Source: Lojkania enalia (taxonomy: Eukaryota; Ascomycota; Dothideomycetes; Pleosporales). From it: a DNA stretch of 64,000 nt. Below the pieces are notes generated by a model. That model saw only the letters and a list, made by a program, of their open reading frames with translations, was not told the origin of the DNA and did no database searches. Made by a program: the position numbers and the translations under genes. Where the stretch lies: contig ML986584.1 in NCBI GenBank assembly GCA_010094045.1, positions 558,001-622,000 of the forward strand, written 5' to 3'. This document shows positions 35,409-48,027 of this stretch, piece by piece. Each line of letters opens with the position of its first letter. Positions within the stretch are counted from its first letter, which is position 1.

Positions 35409-35804
35409 TGCGACTGTGGTGAGGTGATGCGCCGGGGTCGTTCTTTAAGCCGCCATGGAAGAGATGCCGTCTCTCGATGTGTCCAGAATACTCGATTCGC
35501 CCAGTGGAGTACAAAGGTCGCACCGCCTGAGCGAGTGCGGCAGGTCAGGTCAGGTGGCCGTCACGAGTCGCTTCGAAAGGGTCGTTTGGCGGTGTTAAGG
35601 CGCGTGAGACTGTCCGCGCAGTTATAGGTGACATCGTTTTGCGGCCGGATGCGGTCTGATGCCGTTAATTAGGGACGCCGGACAGGGGACGAACATGAAT
35701 GACTAAGCCCGATTCGAACTGCGCGTAAGTGCTTGATCCAACCACAAACCCCCCACGTGCGCCACCGTTCAACACTCCTAACCCGACGGGTGCCGCTTGC
35801 AGAT
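35409..35804. other. Divergent promoter, TPT-type transporter / secreted hydrolase
   Basis: 396 bp between divergent starts. A CACGTG palindrome lies at 35754-35759, 46 bp before the hydrolase ATG; whether it is used is unknown. Confidence 0.5.
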
Positions 35805-38800
35805 ATGGCATTTTGGCTTTGGGTCTTGCTCGCTGCCATCTACATGTTCCTCACTCGCCCAATTACCGCAAATAATGAACGCGCAATGGTCCCACTGATG
35901 AATCGCCAGGAGAATTACCCTTTTGCATTTAGTACTTCGTGGCAGGTTTTGGGGCCGTTCCAAATCGGCACAAGAGGTCGGCGGTGGCTCGTTTAGGCTC
36001 AAGATCATGTTTTGTTTTTTTGCTGACGAGTTCGTAGAAGCAACGTGGGGCTCGGATCCTCTCGAATTCCTCGGAGGATTTCGAGCGCTAGAATACGACC
36101 AGAACGCCCAGTTTCGAAGCTCCATTCCCGTCAATGGAACTGCGAAATGGTCCGTAATTCAAGCAAAACAGACTACCAGCACTGCGACTTCTGCCAACGC
36201 TTCCTTGAGCGTCAGCTATTCTAGCGTCGATTGGGACTTCTTGAAGCTCGTGTATGGATGGGCTGCTGTGCAGTATCAAGCTTGGGCTCGAGGAGAAATC
36301 ATCATCGGTGGGAATGAAATTCAGCATGTTATTCTCTACACCGATTGGATTCTTGAGTTTTGGGTAAATGATACTCATTATTTTGGAGGCGATTTCTTCA
36401 CTTTCCGCAAAGCCCCTCCAGTCCTCTATTTGACCCCGGGCACGCACCGAATCGATATTCGGCTGGTTCGAGATGTGCGAGCTCTGGGAGGAATAAATAA
36501 CCCGACAATAGACGTTCTGGTAGACCTCCAAAAAGCTAGTGGAACCCTAGAACTTGCCAAGCCAGGGATCCTTATGTCCGACGTTGTAGATGGGAGGCTT
36601 GCTAGTCCTGCCGGATCAGTAGTCCTTCGTAATAGCGGTGAAGGCGATGTCGAGATAGTTCATGTTCAGTCTTCAGACGTGAGATATCCTTTTTCATATC
36701 ATCATTAGCAGGAGTTGGAATCTCATTCCTATTCGTGCACCGTTCGCAATCGTCGTTGACCCTTAACCAGAGAAACGCAAACTCGTCTGTTGTTCATAAT
36801 GCTGCTAAAGGAGTCGTAATTGTTGCGGGTCAGACAAGGCCGGTTGCGTTCAATGTTTCTTTACCGTCGAGTAATTCTTCTTCTATCAGCTATATCATCA
36901 CTTACAAGCTTCTTAATATTGAAGGGCCTCTTTCTAAGTTGACTATTTCTCAAAATCTTACCAAGGTTTCCTCCTATGATCCGCATAAAATTACCTACTT
37001 TCATCCTGGCGGCATGGTCTCTTATGCCATGCTAAGGCCACCAGCTAGAAATGCGACATGCAAACCTGCACATAATGCCACTTTACCAATCCTATTGCAA
37101 CTGCATGGGGCGGGCTTGGAGGCAGATAACGGGATTGTGGCACATGCTCTGGATTCGGTCCCGGATTTATGTTCGTGGGTGCTGTTTCCCACCGGCGTAA
37201 CTCCCTGGAGCGGCGATGACTGGCGTACGTCTCACTCTACGCCCGCGATTATATACTGATGATCATAGATAACTGGGGCTTCGCTGACGTTGAGGCGGCC
37301 ATTAATTTTATACCATCCTGGATCAATTTCGTTGGGTGGGAGGGCCCCAATGTGGATGTCAACCGATGGATTGTTAGTGGCCATTCCAACGGCGGTAGGT
37401 TGATTGACTGATTTACAACTGCATGGCTAAAGGTCCACAGGTCAAGGAACGTGGTATGCACTCACACATCGGCCTGACCGGGTTGCGGCTGCAGCTCCCG
37501 TGTCTGGCTACGCCTCTATACAGAGTAAGTCCCACACAGTCACTGCACTGCCGGAGCTGGGAGTCTGAAGGTCTGTAGAATACGTTCCCTACGAGCTTTG
37601 GCAGCCGATGGACCCCCGCCGTACCGCAATCATCAGCGGTTCGCTCAATAGCTACCGTCATGAAATGCTCATGGAGAACGCCCAGGGCATCCCAGTGCTG
37701 CAACAACATGGTGAGATCGACGACAACGTTCCTGCATACAATTCAAGACTCCTAAGTCAAGTGCTGTTCCAAGCTGGTACAAATTCCAATTACTATGAGC
37801 TCCCCGGCCAGAATCACTGGTTCGACACGGTAATGACTACGGATCACCTCAAAGACTTCTACCGCGCCCAGACGACGAGCACCGACCAAATTCCTAGGCG
37901 GCTGCAGAATTTTAGTTTCGTAGTCGCAGACCCTGGAGACATGGGTCCAAAGGGCGGGCTCCGCGTCACGCACCTAGAAGATCCGGGACGCTATGGAAGG
38001 GTGCAAGTCATAGGACACGTCGTTCAAACATCCAATGTGCAAAGTCTAGAACTCGAGACTCAATTTGGATTGACAAACACGATAACTATTGACGAACAAG
38101 ATGTGGAAATGTCACAAGCGAATACTAGCGGGGGGAGTAGTTCTATTACGCTTCTCAAGACGGAAGGAGTGTGGAAGGTGAGGTCTGCCAACCAAGAACG
38201 CAGCTGCAGTTTATTAACCAACCAGGTCGATTCATTGTCTGCCGACCGCGAGTATAGTGGTGAGAACAGTGTCCTACGTCGGCGCGGCAGACAATTAGGT
38301 ACAATGACTGCAATTCTGCGCACCCGAGGCCCATTCATCATCCGTCACCAGGGCCCACAGACTGCCCATATCGCCCTTCAAGTCTCGCGCAACCTCCACC
38401 AGTATTTCTCTGCCGAAGCCGAGATCCTGGTGACAGAGTCATTGGAGGACATTAGCGGCTCCGGAAATGTCATCTCCGTCGCCATTGGAGAAGTGCCGCC
38501 CGGGCTGCATCCCGACTTCCCCATCCAGGCCGGAGCATTTGGGGTCTCTGTACGTGACGGAAGCGGGCGGTTGCAGACGTTTGGCGGGCATTTGGCAGCA
38601 GGAGCAGCTTTCCTACGGCCCTTGGACGACGAGAGACTCGAGCTTGTGCTCTGGGGCGTCAACGCCAGCGGCCTCTCGCAGGCGGCGCGCCTCGTCCCCA
38701 CGCTCACGGGTGTCGGCCAGCCGGATTTCGTCGTCCTAGGTGAAGGTGCTCGGTGGAGGGGGGTTGAAGGGGCTCCTGCACTTGGCTTTCTGGACCACAT

Positions 38801-38831
38801 GTGGAGTGTGACCTGGTCGTCGGTCGTGTAG
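35805..38831 (+). CDS. Secreted alpha/beta-hydrolase, prolyl-oligopeptidase or depolymerase-like
   Basis: Six exons: 35805..35976, 36038..36678, 36771..37224, 37269..37394, 37441..37524 and 37579..38831; 909 residues and in phase. A signal peptide (MAFWLWVLLAAIYMFLTRPITA) is followed by an all-beta region. The alpha/beta-hydrolase core has the nucleophile elbow GHSNGG (S462), HGEIDDN (D540 or D541) and NHWFD (H572). About 330 residues of Gly/Ser-rich beta-like sequence follow. The order fits large secreted fungal serine hydrolases annotated as peptidases or esterases; the substrate is not known. Intron 36679..36770 (92 bp) is the least sure: part of it reads SWNLIPIRAPFAIVVDP in another frame, so a shorter intron plus an indel is possible. 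Many N-x-S/T sites support secretion. Confidence 0.85.
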
Positions 38832-39611
38832 TGAAGGTAAAGGAGAAGGAGAAGGAGAAGGATAGCAAACATTTCGCCACCCATGCGCGTAGAGAAGCTA
38901 AGTTAGCTTTACTTTTTACAGCACGTACAATGCTCAGGTAAAAGAAAAGACAGAGAGGTAAAGGTGAAGGCAGAAGCAGCCCCGGCATTCTCCGCCCGTA
39001 CCCCCACCTCCCTCCCGTCGCGGCTGCTCTCTATAAATCTTTGCCCTCCCCCGCCTTGAACCTCCTCTCTCCACCACTCTCTCCCACCTTCGCGACGTGG
39101 TCACCATCGCCTCTCACACTCTCTTCCGCTCAGCTTCGTGCTTTCCCTTTCTCCATCCGCTGCTCTTAAGACAACGGAGTAACGTCCTGCAATCCAATCG
39201 TCGCAGCTTTCCTTTCTCTCCCATATTAGCCTCTCATTCCAGTGCGGCTCTTGCTGCTATCTTCCAGTGATCCTGCGCAGTTCATCTACTCGACCGCCAT
39301 CTACTTGTTCTTTCCCCGCAGCTGCTTCTACGAAAGCCAGCTGCGTCCTCGGAGATTCTAGCATTTATTTGCATCTCAACAGTAGGTAGGCTTTTCTCTT
39401 CCTTTCCCATCACCTTGTTTCGACATTTATTGGGCAATCTACCGCCGCCAACGGAGACCCCATCGGATATCAGCTCACAAGACAAATCGAACCACGGTTG
39501 TGCTCATCTCCGTTGCTGAGTACTTGCATCTTACTTCCACATTTCCAATAGTTTCGTCCCAATAACTGATTCGGATCTGATCAATCTTCTGCAACGTCCG
39601 CAAAATCAATC
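38832..39611 (+). other. 3' flank of hydrolase and pyrimidine-rich PUF leader
   Basis: Begins with a GGAGAA/AGGAGA purine repeat at about 38838-38862. From 39000 to 39300 the plus strand is strongly C/T-rich, as in promoters and leaders of abundant fungal mRNAs. A TATAAA lies near 39032. Leader introns are possible but not resolved. Confidence 0.5.
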
Positions 39612-42456
39612 ATGAGCCACGCCATGACTACCGACGGATCCCCCACGCCTCGCAAGAACGTAACGCGCTTTTCGATGGCTGAGGATCTCAAAGTCGATAC
39701 ATCTCCCGAGGGTTTGGGTTTGGCGGTAGGATCCCGTCACCCTATCCCTACTCGAATGCCACCTCCTGATGCATCACTCTACCGAGCTTATCACCCATCA
39801 TTAACCAACAACTTCCAGGGTGTGAAGCGTCCAAATTCTACTCCTGATGGATCACACCCGCTTGGTTCCTCAGCTCACGGAAATCTCGTCATGCTGCCTC
39901 CCCCTCAACAGCCACTCAAGTTCGGAAACCGTACTGCACAGGATAGCTTCAAGGTCAGCTGGAACACCCCGTGTCGAACCAGCCTACTAACCGCTTTAGA
40001 AGCTCAAGGTCCATGCAGATCCTCACGGTAATAAAGCATATGTTGTCGATCCACTTGTCCAGCGTGTCTCAGATCACTCTTCCCCATCTGAGCAGCATGC
40101 TGCTGGCAAGATGACAGATGCCAGCGACGTCGAGAACGGCAAGCGCATGCTTCAAAAGGAGTATGAGAACTCTTCCAACGGATCAGTTCCCATTACCCCA
40201 GCTACGGATCAGTTGACTGCAAACGTGACTCCAACCACAGACCCGGATTCTCATCCTGTCGTTGTCAATTCTGCCGAGTTGCTGAGGCTCCGCAAAGACC
40301 TCGAAGTCGCTCGCACCGAGGTTGCTCGCATGAATCAGGAGCTTCATACGACTCATCTGACTAGGGCTACGCTTGATCACGCAATCGGCCAGTCTTCGGA
40401 GACAGACTATGAGCATTACAAAGGCGACATTACCGAGCAAACCATTTCTCAATTACAGAATAGGTTCAATGCATCCACTCGCCCCAATTGCAGTCGACAG
40501 GACAGTTGGCCAGTGCAAGAAGATGCCTTGTCTGAGAAGAGCGATGGTCTTTCGGCCAAGACTTTCTCTAGTGGACAAGCTATCTGGGGCAACGGAAATA
40601 GACAAGCAGCTCCCCTGAATGGCAATGTTACCATCAGCCAGCAATTGCCACCAGCGATGAACGCCTGGGGTACTGACTCTTCCCGTTCCTTCTACGGTTC
40701 TTCCACGGGCAATGTGGGTCTGAGTATCAATCCTCAAGGCTTCGGCCCGATCCAACCCCAATCCCGCCCATCGACTGCACAGGCAGGGTACCGTGGGCGC
40801 GGCTACTTGAACGAGCCTACCCATTTCCCTCTCGATCAGAGCTATCGAGGCCCCTTGGTTTCTAATCCACCCAGCCGCCCAGGTTCAGCGTTCGAAGGCC
40901 CACGTTACAATCAATATTCGGGGTACGGAAACTCTACTGTGCAAGGCGCTGGCCCAGGAAGCATGAGCCCTACTCTTGCCCCTATGCCCATGGCACCAGC
41001 GAACATGTATGGCCATGGGAGCGCCATGGTCCCGTACCAAACTCGCCCTATCGGTACCATGGGAACACGCCTATCGCCCGAGGCGGCTGAATTTAGTGTC
41101 GATGCTATAAATCCGACTCCTTGGAATGCGCAGGTGAGTTCAGTTCTTTCTCTTCCAAAGAGGATGGCTAAACTCAAGCTCTATCAGCCTGCGAACGAGT
41201 CGGCTATGCATTATGTTCCCCCAGTCGAGCCTATGAATTATCGTCGTCTCCTGGATCGTAACATGAACTGCAACTGGAAATATATCGTAGATAAGATAAT
41301 TTGCAACAATGATCAGCAGGCATCCATCTTCTTGCAGCAAAAGCTCAAAGTTGGTACCGCTGACCAGAAGTACGAGATCGTGGACGCGATCATCTCCCAT
41401 GCCTATCCTCTTATGGTTAACCGCTTTGGAAACTTCTTGGTCCAACGCTGCTTTGAGCATGGCACTCCTGACCAGGTTATTCTCATAGCGCAGGCGATTC
41501 GTGGAAATACCCTGAATCTTAGCATGGACGCATTCGGATGTCACGTGATCCAGAAAGCTTTTGATGCTGTGCCAGAGGAATATAAGGCTACCATGGTCCA
41601 CGAACTCCTTCGTCGCATTCCAGAGACGATTATCCATCGATATGCTTGCCACGTTTGGCAGAAGCTGTTCGAGCTTCGCTGGAGCGACTCCCCTCCGCAG
41701 ATCATGCGTTATGTCAATGAAGCTCTGAGGGGCATGTGGCATGAAGTTGCGCTGGGTGAGACTGGTAGTCTTGTTGTTCAAAACATCTTCGAGAATTGTC
41801 TTGAAGAAGATAAGGTAATGACTGCTCGTTGGCTTCCAACCACGTTCGAAAAGCTGACCGTCTTTATAGCGTCCCTGTATCAATGAGGTGCTCGCTAGCA
41901 TTGATGTTATCTCGCACGGCCAATTCGGGAATTGGTGCATCCAGCACATCTGTGAACATGGGGCTATAGCAGATCGAACTAGGGCTATCGAGCACATCAT
42001 TCACTTCGCCAGCGACTATAGCATGGACCAATATGCATCCAAGGTCATCGAAAAGTGTCTCAAAATCGGCGGTAATGAGTTCCTCGATCGCTACCTCGAT
42101 AGGATCTGCGAAGGCCGTCCCGACCGCCCCCGCATGCCCTTGATTGACAGTATGTGTTGATCCTGTGCTGTCTTATTTTGGTATTTGCTAACAAGTGAAT
42201 AGTTGCCGGTGATCAGTTTGGCAACTATCTCATCCAGTGGATTTTGACCAACGCTAGTGCTCATCACCGTGAGGTTGTCGCTTCTCATGTCCGCAAGCAC
42301 ATGGTCTCCCTCCGCGGTTCCAAATACGGATCTCGTGTTGCAATGCTTTGCTGCAACCCTGCTCTCGCCACCCGTCCTGGACCCCCGGCCGGCATGCAGA
42401 TCAATCGCTACGGCGTTCATAACCTCCATCGTGGCGGCTACAGTGCTTATCGCTGA
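39612..42456 (+). CDS. Pumilio (PUF) family RNA-binding protein
   Basis: Five exons: 39612..39953, 40000..41133, 41188..41814, 41870..42149 and 42203..42456; 878 residues. The N-terminal half is low-complexity (Pro, Ser, Gly, Asn) with a short Leu/Glu-rich coiled-coil-like stretch (ELLRLRKDLEVARTEVAR). The C-terminal third has eight PUF repeats, starting about NCNWKYIVDKIICNND. The RNA-contact triplets read N-F-Q (FGNFLVQ), C-H-Q (FGCHVIQ), C-H-Q (YACHVWQ), S-L-Q (TGSLVVQ), N-W-Q (FGNWCIQ), S-K-E (YASKVIE) and N-Y-Q (FGNYLIQ). PUF proteins bind 3' UTRs and control mRNA decay or localisation. The second intron (54 bp) is a multiple of three and stop-free, so it is easily missed. Closest named relative is uncertain. 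Confidence 0.93.
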
Positions 42457-43586
42457 TCTCTAACTCTTCCGTACTAGTCCTGCTTCAGACCTTTGCGGAT
42501 ATCTTGAAAGCAGGTGACGTGGATGTGCGAAAACGACGTAATATATCATATGGTTGCAACGGAACTTTTACCCCTTTGATGCACGACGTCCGCGTTTGTC
42601 ATCATGTATCTAATCGAAAAACACAAACCGGAACATCTCTTCGATTGGGATACGACAAAATATTGCATCTTTTAGTGTTCAAAACCCATGGATTGGAATA
42701 TATCTTTTCCTGGAAACACCACTACCCCTTTTGCGGAAAAAGCACATGTCCCCAGGTTGTTTATCACCGCAATTTCCCCCACAGTTTCTGCACATGAACT
42801 GAGTTGATGGATTCATATCGACCATTTTCCCAGCACTGAGTTGAGGCGTCTCTTCTCTGTAGCTTATTGGATCGATGTACAGATCTGGTATTTACTTACC
42901 GGTCGCTGTCCAATGGTATTGTCGTTGGCATGGTCATCGGTCGTATTTATGATTCCCTGGCGTGTTTTCTCGACCCGCGACGTTTGTCGCCACGACAGTC
43001 ATCCTGCTCTCGAATTTGGTTGCGTACGCTACATGTCGCACAGATTTGTATGTTGAGCGAACACGGTCAGATGGTGGTCAGATGACTGCGGTAATGGCTC
43101 ATATGGTGGTGGATTCTGCGGTATCGACATCGCCAGTGTATAGTTAGCTTCTCAAAACGGTCATTTCGGTATGGTTAGGGATTTCCCAGGATGTTTGTAG
43201 CTCCCCCAAAATTCATTTACATCCTGGCAACGTGCTTGCATAGTGCTGAGTGACAACTTGAATGGCCTAGATGGCCCAAGCCCTAGCGCGGCTAAGACAA
43301 ACAGGCCTGGAAAGCATAGTTCTCGCGGCTAAGGCCTAGGTTTTGGGGATGATGTGGATGGCGGTGACACAAATATATTACTTGATGTCCATGTCCTGGT
43401 GAACGTACTATTGATGTAGGCGGCCGTCATGTGGAGCCGGAAGTCGCACCCTGCGCGCGTAAGCGAGGGCGGCCGACGAATGAATGCGGCGGCTTGTGAA
43501 CGCCCTCTTCGCGTGACATTAAACGTCCTCCTCTCCCTTTGCGCTCAATTATTCCATTAGCTCCTCTGCTGGCGGCTCTTTAAACC
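42457..43586 (+). other. Intergenic region
   Basis: 1.1 kb between PUF and SEY1. Overlapping ORFs of 60-97 codons at 42504..43147 show no coding features. It becomes GC-rich near 43430-43500, probably the SEY1 promoter. Confidence 0.5.
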
Positions 43587-46411
43587 ATGGCCACCCTCAA
43601 GGTCAACGGCAATGGTCGCCCCAGCAACGTTAAACACCCCTCCGCGCCGTCCCTGATGATGAACAGCCATTTTGCCTCTGTGGGCGAGGAAGCCTCGAAG
43701 GAGGCCTACGAGCACGGCATCCAGGTTATTGACGAGGACAAGGCGTTCAAGTACGTGAACCTCCGAGCTTTCAGTTTTCTGTATGTGCTGCTGTGCTGTA
43801 CTGATAAGGGCCCGGAATAGTGACAACCTGTCTACCTATCTCAACCTCGAGAAGATTATCCCCGCCGGTTTCAATTACCACCTCATATCCGTCTTCGGCT
43901 CGCAGTCTACAGGAAAATCCACACTTCTCAACTACCTGTTCGGAACGCAATTTGGCGTCATGTCGGAGCAGGAACGGCGGCAGACCACCAAAGGAATATG
44001 GATGAGCAAGAACAAGCGGGATGGTAGAGGCATGGCGGAAAACATCCTAGTTATGGACGTCGAGGGCACGGATGGCCGTGAGCGCGGAGAAGACCAGGAT
44101 TTCGAGAGAAAAAGTGCTCTCTTTGCGCTGGCAACGAGTGAAGTCCTCATTGTTAACATTTGGGAACACCAAGTCGGGTTGTACCAAGGAGCAAATATGG
44201 GCTTGCTCAAGACCGTGTTCGAGGTCAATCTACAACTATTCGTCAAGGACAGCAAGTATGTGTACACGGATCTGCATAGGAAGAGATCGTTGACAGCTAC
44301 CCAGGACTATTCCTAGATCCCTCCTCTTCTTCGTCATTCGCGATCACCTTGGGACCACACCCCTCCACAACCTACAAAATACCCTCCTACAAGATCTGTC
44401 TAGGTTATGGTCTAGTATCTCAAAGCCTGCCGGCCTGGAGAATTCACGTATAGAAGACTACTTTGACTTTGCATTCGTTGCGTTGCCACATAAGATTTTA
44501 CAACCGGAGAAATTTGAGGCTGAGGTGGAAGATCTCAGCAAACGTTTCCGAGAAGGATATAAAGACCCGAAGAAAGCTGGTCTCTTGGACGAGGCGGAGC
44601 TACCAGTTTTCCTCCCTGAGTATCACCGAAGGATACCTGCTGATGGTTTTGCGGTATATGCGGAGGGCATCTGGGACCAGATTGTGCACAACAAGGACCT
44701 GGACCTACCAACACAACAAGAGCTTTTGGCGCAGTTCCGTTGCGATGAGATCTCAAGGGAAGTGTTAATCTCTTTTGATGAGAAGATTACTCCTTTGGAG
44801 GACAAGCAGGCAGAGGATGCTAGACATGGAAAGTCATCTGTTATACCGGACCTTGGCCCTATTATGAACGCTGCTCGAGCGAAGATCCTGAAGGATTTCG
44901 AAACAAGCGCTAGTAGGTACCACAAGGGAGTTTATGCCCGTAAGAAGGTAGAACTTGAGGGCAAGGTAGACACTAGACTCAAAGCACTCTTCCAGAAGCA
45001 ACTCAGCGCAGCCCACAAATCCGGCATAGAAACTTTCAGTAACGCCGTCAGTGCCGCCGTTAAGAGCGGCCAGAAGAAGGGCGCAAGCTATGACTTCGCC
45101 CATATTGTTGAGTCTGAGAAGAAGAAGGCCTTGGAGAGATTTGAGTCAGAGGCGCAGTTCATCCATGTCGAAGGCGCATCGTGGAGTACGTCTCAGCAGG
45201 AGTTAAGCCTCTACCAGAAAGAGCTCGATGAGGTATCAGCTCGTCTTCGCAAGGACGAAATGAGGCGTCTAGCCACGAGGGTCGAACGCTGGGTTCGCTC
45301 GCGCCTGGATGAATCTGTCGGTCTAGAGTTCAACAAGATTGGCACAGGACGAGGAGGTTCTGGAGCACCAGAACACGGCGAACGACCACCATCTGAAAAG
45401 GACCTATGGGATCGTGTCTGGACTATTTTTACGGATACTGTAGGAAATGCCGAGAATCGCTTCACCGATCGAGCTCAGAGTTTCGATGCAAGCCCGGATG
45501 AGGTTGAAGTAGGCTTATGGAGGCTTCGTCGCAAGTCGTGGGGCGTTCTCCGCGCCAAGATCGACGAGGAGGTCATGGAAGGCAATATCCTCCTCAAGCT
45601 GCGAGAAAATTTTGAAGATAAATTCCGATATGATGGAGATGGCGTACCTAGAATATGGAAACAGGGTGACGACATCGAAGGCCTATATACCAAGGCGCGG
45701 GAGTCAACCATCGCACTCATACCCCTTCTCTCTCGATTTCGACTGTCGAAGACATCAGCACCTCCTCCGCTCGATGCTTGGGTTGGCAGTCCACCCCAAT
45801 CCGTCTCTCCTGCGGACGAAGAGGATCTAGCTCCTATCGGTGGTGTAGACGAAGACGAAGGAAAGAGCCTTGAGGAAGAAATGACGATACTGGGCGATGC
45901 GAAAGCAGCAGATTTGCTTGTACGGTTCAAGAAAACAGCTGATGGTGTATATGTCGAAGCCAAGCGCAGTACTGTTAGCAGCATGACCCAGATACCACTC
46001 TACATGTGGTTCTTGTTGATTGTGCTCGGCTGGAATGAAATTATGGCTGGTATGCGTTCCCTAAACTTTATCGCGAAGCTTTCCTACTGACTCCCATCAG
46101 TCTTGCGCAATCCCTTCCTCATTCTTTTCCTCATTCTCTTAGCAACTGGTAGCTACATCACTTATACACTCAACCTTTGGGGCCCAATGGCGCGAATGGC
46201 TAATGCTGCGAGTCAGCAAGCCCTGGAAGTTGGCAAAGAGCGTCTGCGTGATTTCCTAGAGAGTTCGGATACTGGCCGTCAAGCAATGGCCATGTCGGGT
46301 AGGCCAGGTGGAAGTAGACAGCGAGATGCTGACGGAATCAGCATGGATACCCTTAACAGCGATGGGAAGCAGAAGCACAAGGACGAGGATGAAGATATCG
46401 ATGAAATTTGA
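43587..46411 (+). CDS. SEY1: ER-fusion GTPase Sey1 (atlastin/RHD3 family)
   Basis: Four exons: 43587..43750, 43821..44255, 44317..46049 and 46101..46411; 880 residues. It is a dynamin-like GTPase that fuses ER tubules homotypically. The GB1/RHD3 GTPase domain carries the P-loop GSQSTGKST (81-89), [15 protein letters not shown] and VIRDH (the RD motif). A long helical bundle follows. The C-terminus is the membrane hairpin: [18 protein letters not shown] and [20 protein letters not shown], split by the last intron. After it come a short amphipathic segment and an acidic end, DEDEDIDEI. Length and order match other fungal Sey1. Confidence 0.97.
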
Positions 46412-47289
46412 GGGATTAGCGAATTTGCATTGCTGGGGTAATGAAATGTTCTCTCCTAAATTGGGTAGGGTAAACCTGTATGATTGCGTTGGTAGCTCAA
46501 CCTAGGTTAGCATTAGACGAGCATGTCCCTAGATGAATAAGATACCATTCATAATTCATGGTAGTGACAACTTCTTTCTAGCCGAGATGTGCACATACGG
46601 CTTGCTCGGAGGAGAAAAGGTCTAGCGTAGACCCGTTCCTGTAAGACATGCAGACGCGATCTTGCATTGTCTCCACTCTTTGTTGTACAGCTCCGCCAGC
46701 TATTGAGACTACCCGCAATGTCGCCTGCGGGGAGACGTCCTAGGATGCGGGGTTCGAGCCCCTCGCGGCTTAAACTCGCTGAGTGGAGATCGGTTACTAG
46801 ATACTTTGTGGATGGATAACGTACATATCAGGGCCAAGGAAGACTTGAGATGATAGACAGAATTATGAGGCGAGTCTCACATGCACCTTTCTTCATCCAA
46901 GTGACATATGATTTTTTTTTATTTTTTTTTTTTTTTTTTCAAGAGCCGGCTGAGGCCCTGCAATAAATCTGAGTTTCTTTGGTTCTCTTTTTTTTCGGTT
47001 TGTGGAAGGCTAGGTTTCAGAGACAAACGCCTCCTTGCTTGTATACAGAAATTGTAACCGCGTACCAACGTCCCTTGCCGCAGCCTCTTGCGCCGTCGAT
47101 CTGATATTTAAGAGGCTGGACTGGCCGCATGCGAGAAGGGAAATGCAGATGGGCTTAGAGTCGCCGGTTGTGCTTCCCGCCCTCCCGAACATTCCCTTTC
47201 CCTTAGAACCGCCGACGAAGCCAGGTACGCCCGTACCGATACCTACCTCCATCCTAGAATTAACGAGTTAATCCGCGGATTATATAAAT
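46412..47289 (+). other. Intergenic region
   Basis: Contains a ~25-bp T-rich tract at 46913-46939 and a second T-run at 46988-46995. A TATATAAATATG run abuts the next start. No gene is supported. Confidence 0.5.
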
Positions 47290-48027
47290 ATGCAAAACAC
47301 CAACAACCCTCGTTCCCAAACGGAGTACCCACTAACTGAAGAAACTCTAGCCACGCTCCTGGCGTCGCTTCTCCACGACTCCTCCCTCCTAACCAGCACC
47401 CCCCGGCGCCAAAACCCTAGCACTAACGCCGCAATATCGGCGCTGGAGCTACACCCGACCCTCGAAGCCGCCCTGCACATCCTCAACCACGACCTCCCCA
47501 GCGCGCACTTCGTCGTCCGCAAAATGGATGGCCCGCCCGCCATCGAAGCCATGCTCCTGCACGCGATCCTCCACAGGGTCGAGGGCGACTTCCACAATGC
47601 CAGGCTCTGGATCGCGGATGTTAGGGACGCGTGCGATGGGTGGGTGCCCAGGCGCCGCGCGAAGCAGCGCTTGGCACCCAGCACGCTGCATCTACTCGAG
47701 CTGCCGTCCTGCTCCGACTCCTTTCTCGAGTTCGTGTACGGCGATGCAACGGAGGGGTCTGGCGGGTCGCCGGAGCGGTTGCTGGGCGATGTGGAGGCAG
47801 TGCGGAAGCTGGGGGATTGCGGGGATTGCGGGGATTGGGAGGATGGGCTAGAGAGCGTGGAGGAGAGGGCTAGGAGCGAACTGGAGAGGGTGGTTGAATG
47901 GTGTAGACGGAAGTTTGGCGAGAGTAGGTGGGAGGATGCGAGGGCGGCGTATGCGGAGGGCGGCGTGGAGGTGAGGAACATGGGCAGGGAGATGACAACT
48001 GGGGAGATGGGGTGGCAGAAATTTTAA
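47290..48027 (+). CDS. Conserved fungal hypothetical protein
   Basis: Single exon, 245 residues, no recognised domain. It contains LEAALHILNHDLPSAHFVVR and AMLLHAILHRVEGDFHNARL, which I recall from uncharacterised Pezizomycotina proteins that look all-helical. A short in-frame tandem (three 9-bp units, 47815-47842) encodes GDCGDCGD, with CxxC-type spacing. The second half is rich in Glu and Arg. High GC and strong third-position bias support coding. A TATA-like run lies only ~10 bp before the ATG, so translation might start further in, for example at the Met in RKMDGPPA. No function can be assigned. Confidence 0.7.
   Translation: MQNTNNPRSQTEYPLTEETLATLLASLLHDSSLLTSTPRRQNPSTNAAISALELHPTLEAALHILNHDLPSAHFVVRKMDGPPAIEAMLLHAILHRVEGDFHNARLWIADVRDACDGWVPRRRAKQRLAPSTLHLLELPSCSDSFLEFVYGDATEGSGGSPERLLGDVEAVRKLGDCGDCGDWEDGLESVEERARSELERVVEWCRRKFGESRWEDARAAYAEGGVEVRNMGREMTTGEMGWQKF

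Noticed and set aside
42504..43147. Cluster of small plus-strand ORFs downstream of PUF
   Set aside because: Overlapping in several frames, typical of a non-coding spacer.
46735..46775. B-box-like GGGGTTCGAGCCCC, possible tRNA
   Set aside because: No A box and no upstream partner for an acceptor stem could be found within a plausible distance.
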